Source of the DNA: Mesorhizobium sp.
GTDB lineage: Bacteria; Pseudomonadota; Alphaproteobacteria; Rhizobiales; Rhizobiaceae
Direction of reading: 5' to 3'
Length of the DNA stretch: 64,000 nt
Assembly: GCF_004963255.1 (NCBI RefSeq)
Contig: NZ_SUGA01000001.1
Coordinates: 248,001-312,000 of the forward strand
Position numbers and translations under genes: made by a program. Positions 18,418 through 27,758 of this stretch are shown in pieces (the stretch's first letter is position 1; each line of letters begins with the position of its first letter). The notes under the pieces were generated by a model. The model saw nothing but the letters and a program-made list of their open reading frames with translations. It had not been told where the DNA came from and ran no database searches.

Positions 18418-18768
18418 ATGTCGATCTCGATGCGCCCGAGCCAGGCCTTGCGACTGTGGCAGCAGGTGATGCTGGCCCAGGTGCGCGATGGCGAGCCCGA
18501 TCTCACCATGCGCCAGACGGCGATCCTGTTCACCATCTATCTCGACCCGCCGCCGCACACGGTGCGCGGGCTCGCGGCAAAACTCAACGTCACCAAACCG
18601 GTCATCACCCGGGCGCTGGACACGATGGGCGCGCTGAAGCTGGTCTCCCGCCATCGTGACGAGCTCGACAAGCGCAACGTGCTCGTCCGCCGCACGGTGG
18701 AAGGCGCGCTCTTTGTCGAGCGCTTCGGCGATGGTATCGTCGCCAAGGCGTACGAATTGCCCATCTGA
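18418..18768 (+). CDS. MarR-family winged-helix regulator
   Basis: The 116-residue protein is short for the family but holds the winged helix: TMRQTAILFTIYLDPPPHTV, RGLAAKLNVTKPVITRALDT, then the wing SRHRDELDKRNVLVRRTVEG. MarR dimers bind operator DNA and respond to small ligands. The N-terminal helix is present, while the C-terminal dimer helices are brief. Its 3' end overlaps the likely start of the NlpC/P60 gene by about 38 bases, so the two are probably cotranscribed. Its target is unknown. Confidence 0.82.
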   Translation: MSISMRPSQALRLWQQVMLAQVRDGEPDLTMRQTAILFTIYLDPPPHTVRGLAAKLNVTKPVITRALDTMGALKLVSRHRDELDKRNVLVRRTVEGALFVERFGDGIVAKAYELPI

Positions 18769-19657
18769 CCTCACTGCCAACGACTGGATTATCGATTTGA
18801 CCGCAAGGGATGCCCGCCTTCACGCCTTCCGTTCCGACCTTGCCGATGCGAGGCTGAAAGGCGAAGTCGCCGCCGACCGCTTCGTCACCGGCCGCCCGGC
18901 GCGGATCACGGCCTCGGTCGCCGACCTGCGCAAGGCGCCGCGTCCCGATGCGGGCGTCAACACGCAGGCGCTGTTCGGCGACGACGTGCTCGTCTTCGAG
19001 GATACGGAAGGCTGGGCCTGGGTGCAGGCCGAGCGCGACGGCTATGTCGGCTATGTGGCGGACAATCTTCTTGGCGCGCGCGACCACGCGCCGACCCACA
19101 TCGTCTGTGTGCCGCGCACCTTCCTCTATCCCGGGCCGGATCTGCGCTTTCCGATCAGCGGACAGCTGTCGATGGGCTCTACCGTGACCGTGAGCGGCTC
19201 GGCCGAGACACGCGGAACGCCTTATGCGCTGCTGCCCTCCGGCCAGGCGGTCATCGCCGGCCATCTGCGGCCGATCGCCGAGCTGGCCGACGACTATGTC
19301 ACCGTCGCCGAAAGTTTCCTCGGCACGCCCTATCTCTGGGGTGGCGTCTCCGGCTTCGGCATCGACTGCTCCGGCCTCGTGCAGCTCGCGATGCGCATGA
19401 CGGGCAAGGATGTGCTGCGCGACTCCGACATGCAGGCGGCGTCGATCGGCACCCCCTTCGAGCCGGGTCCGGACTATACCGGCCTCCAGCGCGGCGACCT
19501 CGTCTTCTGGAAGGGCCACGTGGCGATCATGACCGACGAAAGGGACATGATCCACGCCAACGGCCACACCATGCTGGTCTCGCGCGAAGGGCTGAAGGAA
19601 GCGGTCGAGCGCATCGGCTATCTCTACGGCGGCCCGACTGGGTTCAGGAGGCCGTAG
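18731..19657 (+). CDS. SH3-domain NlpC/P60 cysteine peptidase
   Basis: I place the start at the ATG 18731 (308 residues), inside the marR end; an open frame reaches back to 18656 with no sensible protein. After an N-terminal helical part come two SH3-like stretches (ITASVADLRKAPRPDAG, TFLYPGPDLRFPISGQLSMG) and an NlpC/P60 domain from about residue 185. The catalytic residues appear as C213 in FGIDCSGLVQLAM and H263 in WKGHVAIM, with a third His in MIHANGHTM. Such enzymes cut the stem peptide of peptidoglycan (gamma-D-Glu-meso-DAP bond). No signal peptide is visible, so a cytoplasmic muropeptide-recycling role is likely. Confidence 0.88.
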   Translation: MVSSPRRTNCPSDLTANDWIIDLTARDARLHAFRSDLADARLKGEVAADRFVTGRPARITASVADLRKAPRPDAGVNTQALFGDDVLVFEDTEGWAWVQAERDGYVGYVADNLLGARDHAPTHIVCVPRTFLYPGPDLRFPISGQLSMGSTVTVSGSAETRGTPYALLPSGQAVIAGHLRPIAELADDYVTVAESFLGTPYLWGGVSGFGIDCSGLVQLAMRMTGKDVLRDSDMQAASIGTPFEPGPDYTGLQRGDLVFWKGHVAIMTDERDMIHANGHTMLVSREGLKEAVERIGYLYGGPTGFRRP

Positions 19658-19668
19658 CGCCAGCTCCC

Positions 19669-19812
19669 CCTTCTCCCCTTGTGGGAGAAGGTGGCCGCGA
19701 AGCGGCCGGATGAGGGGTGTTCCAGGGAACGCCAGCGTCTCACTCCGCTGGAACACCCCTCATCCGTCTCGGCGCTGCGCGCCGATCCACCTTCTCCCAC
19801 AAGGGGAGAAGG
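19669..19812. repeat. Large 144-bp inverted repeat element
   Basis: Perfect 26-bp outer arms at 19669-19694 and 19787-19812, and perfect 18-bp inner arms at 19707-19724 and 19749-19766, form a long hairpin. Small GC hairpins (GGCCGCGAAGCGGCC and GGCGCTGCGCGCC) lie between outer and inner arms. Elements with the core CTCCCCTTGTGGGAGAAGG and GGATGAGGGG are widespread in Rhizobium and Mesorhizobium genomes (established knowledge). It fills the gap between the NlpC/P60 and lhr genes. Confidence 0.9.
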
Positions 19813-19860
19813 AAAAGGGCGCCTTGATCCCCTTTTGTTCCGATTTTCCTTGGCGATCGC

Positions 19861-22416
19861 GTGCCGCCGCGCTACCTGTTGCGCGTGACCGAGCAGCCGC
19901 GCCTTGCCGAACAGAACGCCGCCGTCCTGCTGCCTGAGCCATTCGTCAAATGGTTCGGCCAAAAGGGCTGGTCGCCGCGTGCCCATCAGCTCGAGCTGCT
20001 GGCGAAGGCGCAAAGCGGCCAATCGGTGCTGCTGATCGCGCCGACCGGCGCCGGCAAGACGCTGGCCGGCTTTCTGCCGTCGCTCACCGAACTCGCCAGT
20101 CGTCCCAAGCGCAAGCCTGGCCAGGCCCGTCGCGGCATCCACACGCTCTACATCTCGCCGCTGAAAGCGCTGGCCGTCGATATCGAGCGCAATCTCGGCA
20201 AGCCGGTCGAGGAGATCGGCCTGCCCGTCACCATCGAGACCCGCACCGGCGACACGCCCTCGCACAAGCGCCAGCGGCAGAAGCTGGCGCCGCCCGACAT
20301 TCTGCTCACCACGCCAGAGCAGCTCGCGCTGCTGATCGCCTCGAACGGCGCGAAGCGCTTCTTCGAGGATTTGCGCTATGTCGTGCTCGATGAGCTTCAT
20401 TCGCTCGTCACCTCGAAGCGCGGGCATCTTCTGGCGCTTGGCCTGGCGCGGCTGCGCGCTTTCGTTCCCGATCTCCAGACCATCGGCCTGTCGGCAACGG
20501 TCGCCGAGCCCGACGAATTGCGGCGCTGGCTGGTCAGCCAGGCTGCCCCCGGTGCCATGTCCGAGCTCATCGTCGTCACGGGTGGCGCCAAGCCCGAGAT
20601 CTCGATCCTTGATTCCGAAGAGCGCGTTCCCTGGGCCGGCCATTCGGCCCGCTACGCCACGCCGGAAATTTACCGCGAGATCAAGCGGCACAAGACCACG
20701 CTACTCTTCGTCAACACCCGCAGCCAGGCCGAGCTGCTGTTCCAGGAACTATGGCGCGTCAATGAGGATACCTTGCCGATCGCCCTCCATCACGGCTCGC
20801 TGGACGTCGCCCAGCGCCGCCGCGTCGAGAAGGCAATGGGCGAGAATGCGCTGCGCGCCATCGTCGCCACCTCGACGCTCGATCTCGGCATCGATTGGGG
20901 CGATGTCGACCTGGTGGTGCATGTCGGCGCGCCGAAGGGCGCCAGCCGGCTGGCACAACGCATCGGCCGCGCCAACCATCGCATGGACGAGCCGTCGAAG
21001 GCGATCCTCATCCCCGCAAACCGCTTCGAGGTTCTGGAATGCCGCGCCGCGCTCGACGCCAACTATCTCGGCGCCCAGGACACGCCGCCATTGGTCAATG
21101 GCGGGCTGGACGTCTTGGCGCAGCATGTGCTGGGCTGCGCCTGCGGCGCGCCGTTCCACACCGGTGCACTGTTTGATGAGGTAAGGACGGCCGCGCCTTA
21201 CGCCAGCCTGGATAGGCCGACATTCGACCGGGTCATCGACTTTGTCGCCACCGGCGGCTACGCGCTCAGGAATTACGAGCGCTATGCCCGCATCCGGCAG
21301 ACCAAGGAGGGCTTCTGGCGGGTTTCAAATCCGGCCGTCGCCCAGCAATACAGGCTCAATGTCGGCACCATCATCGAAGTGCCAGCGCTCAATGTGCGCT
21401 ACGTCCAGGCCGGCAGCCGGGGGGCAGCCTCGCGCGGCGGCAGGGTGTTGGGCAAGATCGAGGAAGCATTCCTGGAGACTTTGACCCATGGCGACACCTT
21501 CATGTTCGCCGGCAAGATCCTGCGCTTCGAAGGCATTCGCGAGAACGAGTGCTTTGTCTCGAACGCGCCGGGCAGCGACGCGAAGGTGCCCTATTATGGC
21601 GGCGGCAAATTCCCGCTTTCGACCTACCTCGCCGAGCAGGTCCGCGCCATGCTCGACGACCCGCAACGCTGGAAGAAACTCCCCGAGCAAGTCGCGGATT
21701 GGCTGCGGTTCCAGGCGGACAAGTCCGTCCTGCCGAAACGCGATGACTTGTTGATCGAAACCTTTCCGCGCGGCAACCGGTATTACATGGTCGCATATCC
21801 GTTCGAGGGCAGGCTTGCGCATCAGACGCTCGGCATGCTGCTTACCCGGCGGCTGGACCGGGCGGGCGCCAAGCCGGTCGGATTTGTCGCCACGGACTAT
21901 GCGCTGGCCATCTGGTCGCTGGCCGACATGGGCTGGATGTTCAAGAACAGAGAACCGTCGCTGGCCACGCTGTTCGATCAAGACATGCTGGGCGATGATC
22001 TCGAAGCCTGGTTTGCCGACAGCTGGCTCTTGAAGCGCACCTTCCGCAACTGCGCACTGATTTCCGGACTGATCGAAAAGCGGCACCCCGGCAAGGAGAA
22101 AAGCGGCCGCCAGGTGACCGTCTCGACCGACCTGATTTATGACGTGCTGCGCAGCCATGAACCCGACCATATTCTGCTGCAGGCCACCCGTACGGATGCC
22201 GCGACCGGCTTGCTCGATGTTAGCAGACTTGCCGAGATGCTCTCGCGCATCCGTGGTCGAATCATGCATAAGAATCTCGAACAGATATCGCCGCTCGCGG
22301 TGCCGATCATGCTCGAAATCGGTAAGATGCCGGTGAATGGCGAGGCGGACGAGACGCTGTTGATGGATGCCGCCACCCTCGTCGAGGAGGCCATGGGGCC
22401 CGAGATGACGGATTGA
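19861..22416 (+). CDS. Ligase-associated DEXH-box helicase (Lhr-like)
   Basis: The 851-residue superfamily 2 helicase has Walker A APTGAGKTLAGFLPS, motif II VVLDELHS (a DEXH box), motif III LSATVAEP, and in the second RecA domain STLDLGIDWGDVDLVVHVG and RLAQRIGRANHR. The remaining 450 residues are the Lhr winged-helix and beta-barrel core. In many bacteria this gene forms a cluster with pdeM, an ATP-dependent DNA ligase and an exonuclease, used in DNA repair; here only pdeM is adjacent. GTG at 19861 is the assumed start; a GTG at 19885 is equally plausible, as neither has a clear ribosome-binding site. Confidence 0.92.
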   Translation: MPPRYLLRVTEQPRLAEQNAAVLLPEPFVKWFGQKGWSPRAHQLELLAKAQSGQSVLLIAPTGAGKTLAGFLPSLTELASRPKRKPGQARRGIHTLYISPLKALAVDIERNLGKPVEEIGLPVTIETRTGDTPSHKRQRQKLAPPDILLTTPEQLALLIASNGAKRFFEDLRYVVLDELHSLVTSKRGHLLALGLARLRAFVPDLQTIGLSATVAEPDELRRWLVSQAAPGAMSELIVVTGGAKPEISILDSEERVPWAGHSARYATPEIYREIKRHKTTLLFVNTRSQAELLFQELWRVNEDTLPIALHHGSLDVAQRRRVEKAMGENALRAIVATSTLDLGIDWGDVDLVVHVGAPKGASRLAQRIGRANHRMDEPSKAILIPANRFEVLECRAALDANYLGAQDTPPLVNGGLDVLAQHVLGCACGAPFHTGALFDEVRTAAPYASLDRPTFDRVIDFVATGGYALRNYERYARIRQTKEGFWRVSNPAVAQQYRLNVGTIIEVPALNVRYVQAGSRGAASRGGRVLGKIEEAFLETLTHGDTFMFAGKILRFEGIRENECFVSNAPGSDAKVPYYGGGKFPLSTYLAEQVRAMLDDPQRWKKLPEQVADWLRFQADKSVLPKRDDLLIETFPRGNRYYMVAYPFEGRLAHQTLGMLLTRRLDRAGAKPVGFVATDYALAIWSLADMGWMFKNREPSLATLFDQDMLGDDLEAWFADSWLLKRTFRNCALISGLIEKRHPGKEKSGRQVTVSTDLIYDVLRSHEPDHILLQATRTDAATGLLDVSRLAEMLSRIRGRIMHKNLEQISPLAVPIMLEIGKMPVNGEADETLLMDAATLVEEAMGPEMTD

Positions 22417-22434
22417 AAGAGGGGGCCGAGAGGG

Positions 22435-23151
22435 ATGAATTTTTCGCTGTCGCGCGCAACGCTGATCGCCGAGGCCGATCTCGTCGGCATCGCCGGCGAG
22501 CGCGCGGTTTGCGACCGGCGTGGTGTGCTCTATTTCCCCGATCTGCGGCTGCTCGCGGTCTCCGACTTGCATCTCGAAAAAGGCTCGTCCTTCGCCAGGC
22601 GCGGCGCGCTGATCCCGCCTTATGATACCGGCGCGACCTTGCTGCGGCTGCAAGCGGTCATCGCCGATTACCAGCCGCGGATCGTCGTCAGCCTGGGCGA
22701 CTCCTTCCATGACGGCGGCGGCGCCGAACGCATGCATGAGAGCTTCCGCGGACAACTGGAAGCGATGATGGCCGGGCGCGACTGGTTCTGGGTCGCCGGC
22801 AACCATGATCCCGAAGCGCCTGCCGACCTGCCCGGCGAGACGGTGCGGGAACTTGCCATCGGCTCGCTGCTCTTCCGCCATGAGCCGTCCAAGCTTCGCG
22901 TCGAAGGCGAGATATCGGGCCATCTCCATCCATGCGCGCGCATCGTCCAGCGCGGCCGCTCCGTCAGGCGGCGCTGCTTCGCCGGCGACGGCGGCCGCAT
23001 GATCATGCCGGCCTTCGGCGCCTATACCGGCTCGCTCAACGTGCTCGACCGCGCCTATGCCGGCCTGTTCCGCCTGGAAACGCTGGTTGCCTATATGCTC
23101 GGCGCCGAGCGCATTTTTGCAATCTCCGGCTCGATGCTGCGGCCCGGCTGA
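22435..23151 (+). CDS. pdeM: Ligase-associated metallophosphoesterase PdeM
   Basis: The 238-residue calcineurin-like phosphoesterase has motifs in the expected order: SDLHLEKGSSFARRG, SLGDSFHDGG, FWVAGNHDPEAP, and a late GHLHP. PdeM is a DNA endonuclease/phosphodiesterase found beside the Lhr-type helicase. The 18-base gap after the helicase stop shows cotranscription. It converges with soeC, with only seven bases between the stops. The absence of the partner ligase and exonuclease from the visible cluster means they are elsewhere or lost. Confidence 0.92.
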   Translation: MNFSLSRATLIAEADLVGIAGERAVCDRRGVLYFPDLRLLAVSDLHLEKGSSFARRGALIPPYDTGATLLRLQAVIADYQPRIVVSLGDSFHDGGGAERMHESFRGQLEAMMAGRDWFWVAGNHDPEAPADLPGETVRELAIGSLLFRHEPSKLRVEGEISGHLHPCARIVQRGRSVRRRCFAGDGGRMIMPAFGAYTGSLNVLDRAYAGLFRLETLVAYMLGAERIFAISGSMLRPG

Positions 23152-23158
23152 TACAGCT

Positions 23159-24094
23159 TCATCTGCCATAGTACAGCGTGACCGTGTGCTTCGCCTCGGC
23201 GAAGAACAGCCAGCGCTCGACCAGCATGCCGGCCAACTGACAAACAGCTGCAAGCACCGAGGCAATCGCCGCGAACGGCCAAGGCAGGGCAAAGGCGATG
23301 ACAAGCAGGACAACGGGCGCAATGAATGCCAGCGCCTGCGTGATCCGTCGTAGCTTCGCGCTATGTTTGCGCGCGATGCGGAAGCCCATCTCCTTCAGCA
23401 GATAGTTCTCTTCCGTATGCGGCCATTCGATCGACCGCACCGTGCCGCCGGCGAGCCCGGTCGCGGTGTTGGCATTTGTCGGAATCTCCAGCTGGTCATT
23501 GTGGCGCCAGGTCGCGAGCTTCCAGATCCAGCCGGCCAGGGTGGCAAGTAGCGCTGAGGCCGGCATAGCGTTGGAACCGATGTTGAAACCTTGGAGCAGG
23601 GCGTTCGCCAGAGCGCTGCCTGTCATCGCTGCGAAAATCAGATAGGCCGGCAAGGTAAAGCGGCTGTGCCATTGCGCGACCGGCTTGAGCGAAGCGTAGA
23701 TCATGCCCGTCGTGCAGACAGTCACGACGGCACCTGCCGCTGCCAGCAGGCCGGCGGCCGCCACCCAGCCGCCGCTCTTGCCGAGAAACACCCAGCCGAT
23801 GCCGAACAGCACGGCCGGGATGAAGGTCGCGACCGACGCCACGCCTTCGCGCGACAGCCACGAGCTGCGCCACTGCGAGAAGGCGCGCCAGGCGCGCTCG
23901 GGCCGGCCGAGATGGCCGGTCGAGGACAACAACCCGGCGACGATCAAACCAAGCGCCAGCGCCATGCCGACCAAGCCGAGCCAGAAATCGGCGGGAATGA
24001 ACCCCAACCCCCCAAGCAGGCCGAGCAGCGCCAGCAGGCCGTAGCCAGCCCCGGTAGCGGTGGTGAAGATGACGACCGAGAAAGCCGGATGCAT
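23159..24094 (-). CDS. soeC: SoeC/DmsC-like membrane anchor subunit
   Basis: The 311-residue protein has about eight hydrophobic segments (AGYGLLALLGLLGGLGFIPA, WLGLVGMALALGLIVAGLLS and others) and a DmsC/NrfD-like layout, including SSTGHLGRPERAWRAFSQWR, a conserved DmsC motif. It anchors the SoeAB catalytic dimer in the cytoplasmic membrane and passes electrons to quinone. It is the last gene of the soeA-soeB-soeC operon, two bases after soeB. DmsC of DMSO reductase is the main alternative; the context with a TSUP exporter and the twin-size subunits favours sulfite oxidation. Confidence 0.82.
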   Translation of the reverse strand: MHPAFSVVIFTTATGAGYGLLALLGLLGGLGFIPADFWLGLVGMALALGLIVAGLLSSTGHLGRPERAWRAFSQWRSSWLSREGVASVATFIPAVLFGIGWVFLGKSGGWVAAAGLLAAAGAVVTVCTTGMIYASLKPVAQWHSRFTLPAYLIFAAMTGSALANALLQGFNIGSNAMPASALLATLAGWIWKLATWRHNDQLEIPTNANTATGLAGGTVRSIEWPHTEENYLLKEMGFRIARKHSAKLRRITQALAFIAPVVLLVIAFALPWPFAAIASVLAAVCQLAGMLVERWLFFAEAKHTVTLYYGR

Positions 24095-24096
24095 GA

Positions 24097-24831
24097 TCAG
24101 TTCGAAAGCATGCGGTCGATCCAGCCGAGGAAACCGCCTTCGGCCTTGATCGGCTCCAGCGCCGGCGCGTCGACCTTCGCAGCCCGTTCGCTGCGGGCGC
24201 GCGGCGGCAGATAGCGGTTGGTCGGGTTATAGCCCAACTCGGGCATCAGCGCGACGCCGCCACGCTCCTCGACGAGTTGCGAGATCGCCGAGGTGGGATT
24301 GCCGAGATCCCCGAAATGCCGGGCGCTGGTAGGGCAGGCGGCGACGCAGGCGGGCACGCGGTCTTCCTCGGCCAGATTGTCGTTGTAGATACGGTCGACG
24401 CAGAGCGTGCATTTCTTCATCACGCCGACATCCGCATCGAACTCGCGCGCGCCGTAGGGGCAGGCCCAGCTGCACAATTTGCAGCCGATGCATTTGTCCT
24501 CGTCGACCAGCACGATGCCATCCGAGGCGCGCTTGTAGGAGGCGCCTGTGGGGCAGACGGTGACGCAGGCCGGCTGCTCGCAATGCAGACAGGAGCGCGG
24601 GAAGTTCACTGTCCGGCCGCCCAATTCGGTCGTGTGCTCGTAACTATGGACGCGATTGAACCAGACGCCGTCGGCGTGCCCGCCATAAGGGTCGATGTCG
24701 GTCAGCGGCGCCATGTGGCCGCCGGTGTTCCACTCCTTGCAGGCGGTGACGCAGGCCTGGCAGCCGACGCAGGTGTCGAGATCGATGACCAGGCCAAGCT
24801 TCTTATCGGTCTGGGCGGGAAGACAGGTCAT
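24097..24831 (-). CDS. soeB: SoeB-like four-cluster ferredoxin subunit
   Basis: With the ATG at 24829-24831 the protein has 244 residues. Four [4Fe-4S] cysteine groups are visible: CVGCQACVTAC (21-31), CLHCEQPACVTVCP, CIGCKLCSWACPYG, and CTLCVDRI with CVAACP. It carries electrons from the molybdopterin subunit to the membrane subunit. The start overlaps the soeA stop (ATGA), which is the reason for choosing it over a longer open frame to 24960. No Tat signal is seen, consistent with a cytoplasm-facing enzyme as in SoeABC. Confidence 0.88.
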   Translation of the reverse strand: MTCLPAQTDKKLGLVIDLDTCVGCQACVTACKEWNTGGHMAPLTDIDPYGGHADGVWFNRVHSYEHTTELGGRTVNFPRSCLHCEQPACVTVCPTGASYKRASDGIVLVDEDKCIGCKLCSWACPYGAREFDADVGVMKKCTLCVDRIYNDNLAEEDRVPACVAACPTSARHFGDLGNPTSAISQLVEERGGVALMPELGYNPTNRYLPPRARSERAAKVDAPALEPIKAEGGFLGWIDRMLSN

Positions 24832-27758
24832 TCGGCGGCTTCCCTCTTCATGCGAAACGCGGCGCCGAAGTGAAGCACTTCGGGCGAAGGTTCGACATTT
24901 GGTGGCTGGGCGAAACGCTCGAATTGCGGCTCGGTGAAGCCGGCTTCCTCGGCCGCGCATTTAACGATCCGCACACGCACGTCGAACCACGCCGCCTGTC
25001 CCGTGACCGGATCGGAATTCGAATAGCGTTTGCCGTTGGCATCGGCCGACGTCTGGTCGCCGATGATGTGGTTGAGTAGGAAGCCGCGATTGCTCTCGGC
25101 CGCATCGTCCTTCAGACCCCAGCTGCCGCGCCGCTTGCCGATGGCGTTCCAGGTCCACACCGTATCCGGGTTCACGCCGTCGATCAGCTTGATCTGGCCC
25201 TTCACTCTTCCGTTCACGCTTTCGATCCACACCCAGTCATCATCGGCAAGGCCAAGTCCGGCAGCGGTCTGGCGGTGCACGAACAGCCGGTTCTGGCTGG
25301 TGATCTGCCGCAGCCAGGCGTTCTGCGAGCCCCAGGAATGGTACATGTGCATCGGCCGCTGCGTCAGCGCATGCAGCGGGTATTTTTCGAGATCGACGCT
25401 GTCCTCCTCGAAGGGCGCGTACCAGAAGGGCAGCGGGTCCATATAGGCTTCGATGCGGCCGCGTTCGGCGTCGGGTGGCTGCACCTTGCCGTGGCCGCGC
25501 GCGGCAAGGCGAAAGCGCTGGATCGGCTCCGAATAGGGTTGGAAGATGATGGGTTCCGCCTTGGCGATGAATCCCATCTCGACCGCGAAGTCGAGATAGG
25601 CGCGGTTGCCCATCTTGTAATAGCGCTGATCGTCGACAAACTCGTGATGCCAGAAGCCGCCATTGTCGATGTAGCGCTGCAGCTGGTCTGGGTTGGCGTC
25701 GCCCTTGCCGATCGATGCGCCATCCTTGCCGCGCCAGCCGGCTAAAGGGCCGATGCCGGGCGTGCGCTCGTGGTTGACGATGTAGTCGGCATAGTCGCGA
25801 TATTTCGCCGAGCCATCCTCCTCGACGAAACCTGGGAGGCCGAGCCGCGCGCCGAGCTCGATCAGCACCGACTGGAACGGCCGCACGTCGCGGTCCGGCT
25901 GCACCACGGGGTGGCGAATGGCGTCGGCGGCTCCGTCGGCATGGCTGATCGGCCGGTCGAGCAGGCTGATGCAGTCGTGCCGTTCGAGATAGGTGGTGTC
26001 GGGCAGCACCAGGTCGGCGAAGGGCACGGTCTCGGAGTAATAGGCGTCGGAATAGATGATGAAGGGGATCTTGTACGCGCCGGCCTCGTCCTTGTCGGTC
26101 AGCATGGCAATGGTCTCGCCCGTGTTCATCGACGAGTTCCACGCCATGTTCGTCATGTACATGAACAGCGTGTCGATCGGATAAGGATCGCCGGCCCAGG
26201 CGTTGCGGATGACCGTGTGCATCAAGCCATGCGCGGCCAATGGCGCTTCCCAGGAATAGGCCTTGTCGATGCGGACAGGCCGGCCGGCCTCGTCGACGAG
26301 AAGATCGTCCGGCCCGCAGACAAAGCCGAGAGGCAAGCCGTCCAACGGCGTCATCGGCCGGGCGTTCTTGCCGGCTGGCTTCGGCCCCGGCGGCGCACAG
26401 CGCGGATAGGGCGGCTTGAAGCGGAAGCCGCCTGGAACGTCCACCGTGCCGAGCAGAACCTGCAGCAAATGGATGGCGCGGCATGTGTGAAAACCGTTGG
26501 AATGGGCTGAGATGCCGCGCATGGCATGCATCGAGACCGGCCGGCCCTTGATCGTCTCATTCCGCCGGCCCGCCCAGTCGGTCCAAGCGATAGGCAGTTC
26601 GATCGTCTGCTCGAAGGCGACATGCGCCAATTCGGCCGCGATGCGGCGGATCGTGTCGGCGCTGACGCCGCAACGCTCCGCCACGGCATCCGGCGAATAG
26701 CTCTCGTGTAGATAGCGATCGGCGATGAGCCGGAACACCGGCACGCAGCGTCGCCCGCCGACCTCATAGCTGCCGGTCAGCGCCGACTTTGCCTCGGGGT
26801 CGGCTGCGTTGATTGGCTGTTTTGCCACCCTGTCCCAGGCAAGCGGATTGCCGTCACTGTCGCGCACGAACAGCCCGTCATCGGCGGACCCGGCCTCCTG
26901 CACGACGAGCACCGGCGCGTTGGTGTAACGCAGCAGATAGTCGAGATCGACGCGGCCGGCCTTGAGCAGTTCATGGATCAGCGCCAGCACGAAAAGGCCG
27001 TCCGTGCCCGGCCTGATGCCGATCCAGTCGTCGGCGATGGCGTTGTAACCCGTGCGGCAGGGATTGATCGAAACCACCTTGGCGCCGCGCGCCTTGAGCT
27101 TGCCCAGCCCGATCTTGATCGGGTTGGAATCATGGTCCTCGGCGACGCCGAACAGCATGAAATATCGGGTGTTGTCCCAGTCGGGCTCGCCGAACTCCCA
27201 GAACGAGCCGCCGATCGTGTAGAGCCCGCCGGCCGCCATGTTGACGGAGCAGAAGCCGCCATGCGCGGCGAAATTGGGCGTGCCGAATTTCGACGCCCAC
27301 CAGCCGGTCAGCGATTGCGACTGGTCGCGTCCGGTGAAGAAGGCGAGTTTTTTCGGATCAGTTCTGCGGATCGTCGAAAGACGTTCGGTAGCGATGGTCA
27401 GCGCTTGGTCCCATTCGATCTCGCGGAACTCACCGGAGCCACGCGGGCCTGTGCGCAGCAACGGCTTCTTCAGCCGCGCCGGGCTGTAATGCTGCATGAT
27501 GCCGGCGCTGCCCTTGCCGCAGATCACGCCGCGGTTCACCGGATGGTCCTTGTTGCCGTTGATGTAGCGAACCTTGCCGTCCTTGATGTGGACGTCGATG
27601 CCGCAGCGGCAGGCGCACATATAGCAGGTGGTCTTGGCGATGCGGTCGGAGACGGTTGGCGAGGTATCGACGCCGTCGCCCTCATTTGGTGCGTGAGTGT
27701 CGGCCAGTGGCCGTTGCGAGGGTGCGGAATTGGCGCCGCGCGGCGCAGTTTTGCTCAT
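24828..27758 (-). CDS. soeA: Molybdopterin oxidoreductase, probable sulfite dehydrogenase catalytic subunit SoeA
   Basis: The 976-residue DMSO-reductase-superfamily protein has an N-terminal [4Fe-4S] site with cysteines at 45, 48, 52 and 80 (TTCYMCACRCGIDVHIKDGK), a Mo-bis-MGD domain, and a C-terminal dinucleotide-binding domain. The N-terminus has no twin-arginine signal, so it is predicted cytoplasmic. SoeA homologues (about 970 residues) oxidise sulfite to sulfate and feed quinone through SoeBC. A polysulfide/thiosulfate reductase or formate-type enzyme is possible, since sequence alone does not fix the substrate. It is preceded by a small ORF with a four-base overlap, and by a LysR gene in divergent orientation. 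Confidence 0.82.
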   Translation of the reverse strand: MSKTAPRGANSAPSQRPLADTHAPNEGDGVDTSPTVSDRIAKTTCYMCACRCGIDVHIKDGKVRYINGNKDHPVNRGVICGKGSAGIMQHYSPARLKKPLLRTGPRGSGEFREIEWDQALTIATERLSTIRRTDPKKLAFFTGRDQSQSLTGWWASKFGTPNFAAHGGFCSVNMAAGGLYTIGGSFWEFGEPDWDNTRYFMLFGVAEDHDSNPIKIGLGKLKARGAKVVSINPCRTGYNAIADDWIGIRPGTDGLFVLALIHELLKAGRVDLDYLLRYTNAPVLVVQEAGSADDGLFVRDSDGNPLAWDRVAKQPINAADPEAKSALTGSYEVGGRRCVPVFRLIADRYLHESYSPDAVAERCGVSADTIRRIAAELAHVAFEQTIELPIAWTDWAGRRNETIKGRPVSMHAMRGISAHSNGFHTCRAIHLLQVLLGTVDVPGGFRFKPPYPRCAPPGPKPAGKNARPMTPLDGLPLGFVCGPDDLLVDEAGRPVRIDKAYSWEAPLAAHGLMHTVIRNAWAGDPYPIDTLFMYMTNMAWNSSMNTGETIAMLTDKDEAGAYKIPFIIYSDAYYSETVPFADLVLPDTTYLERHDCISLLDRPISHADGAADAIRHPVVQPDRDVRPFQSVLIELGARLGLPGFVEEDGSAKYRDYADYIVNHERTPGIGPLAGWRGKDGASIGKGDANPDQLQRYIDNGGFWHHEFVDDQRYYKMGNRAYLDFAVEMGFIAKAEPIIFQPYSEPIQRFRLAARGHGKVQPPDAERGRIEAYMDPLPFWYAPFEEDSVDLEKYPLHALTQRPMHMYHSWGSQNAWLRQITSQNRLFVHRQTAAGLGLADDDWVWIESVNGRVKGQIKLIDGVNPDTVWTWNAIGKRRGSWGLKDDAAESNRGFLLNHIIGDQTSADANGKRYSNSDPVTGQAAWFDVRVRIVKCAAEEAGFTEPQFERFAQPPNVEPSPEVLHFGAAFRMKREAAE

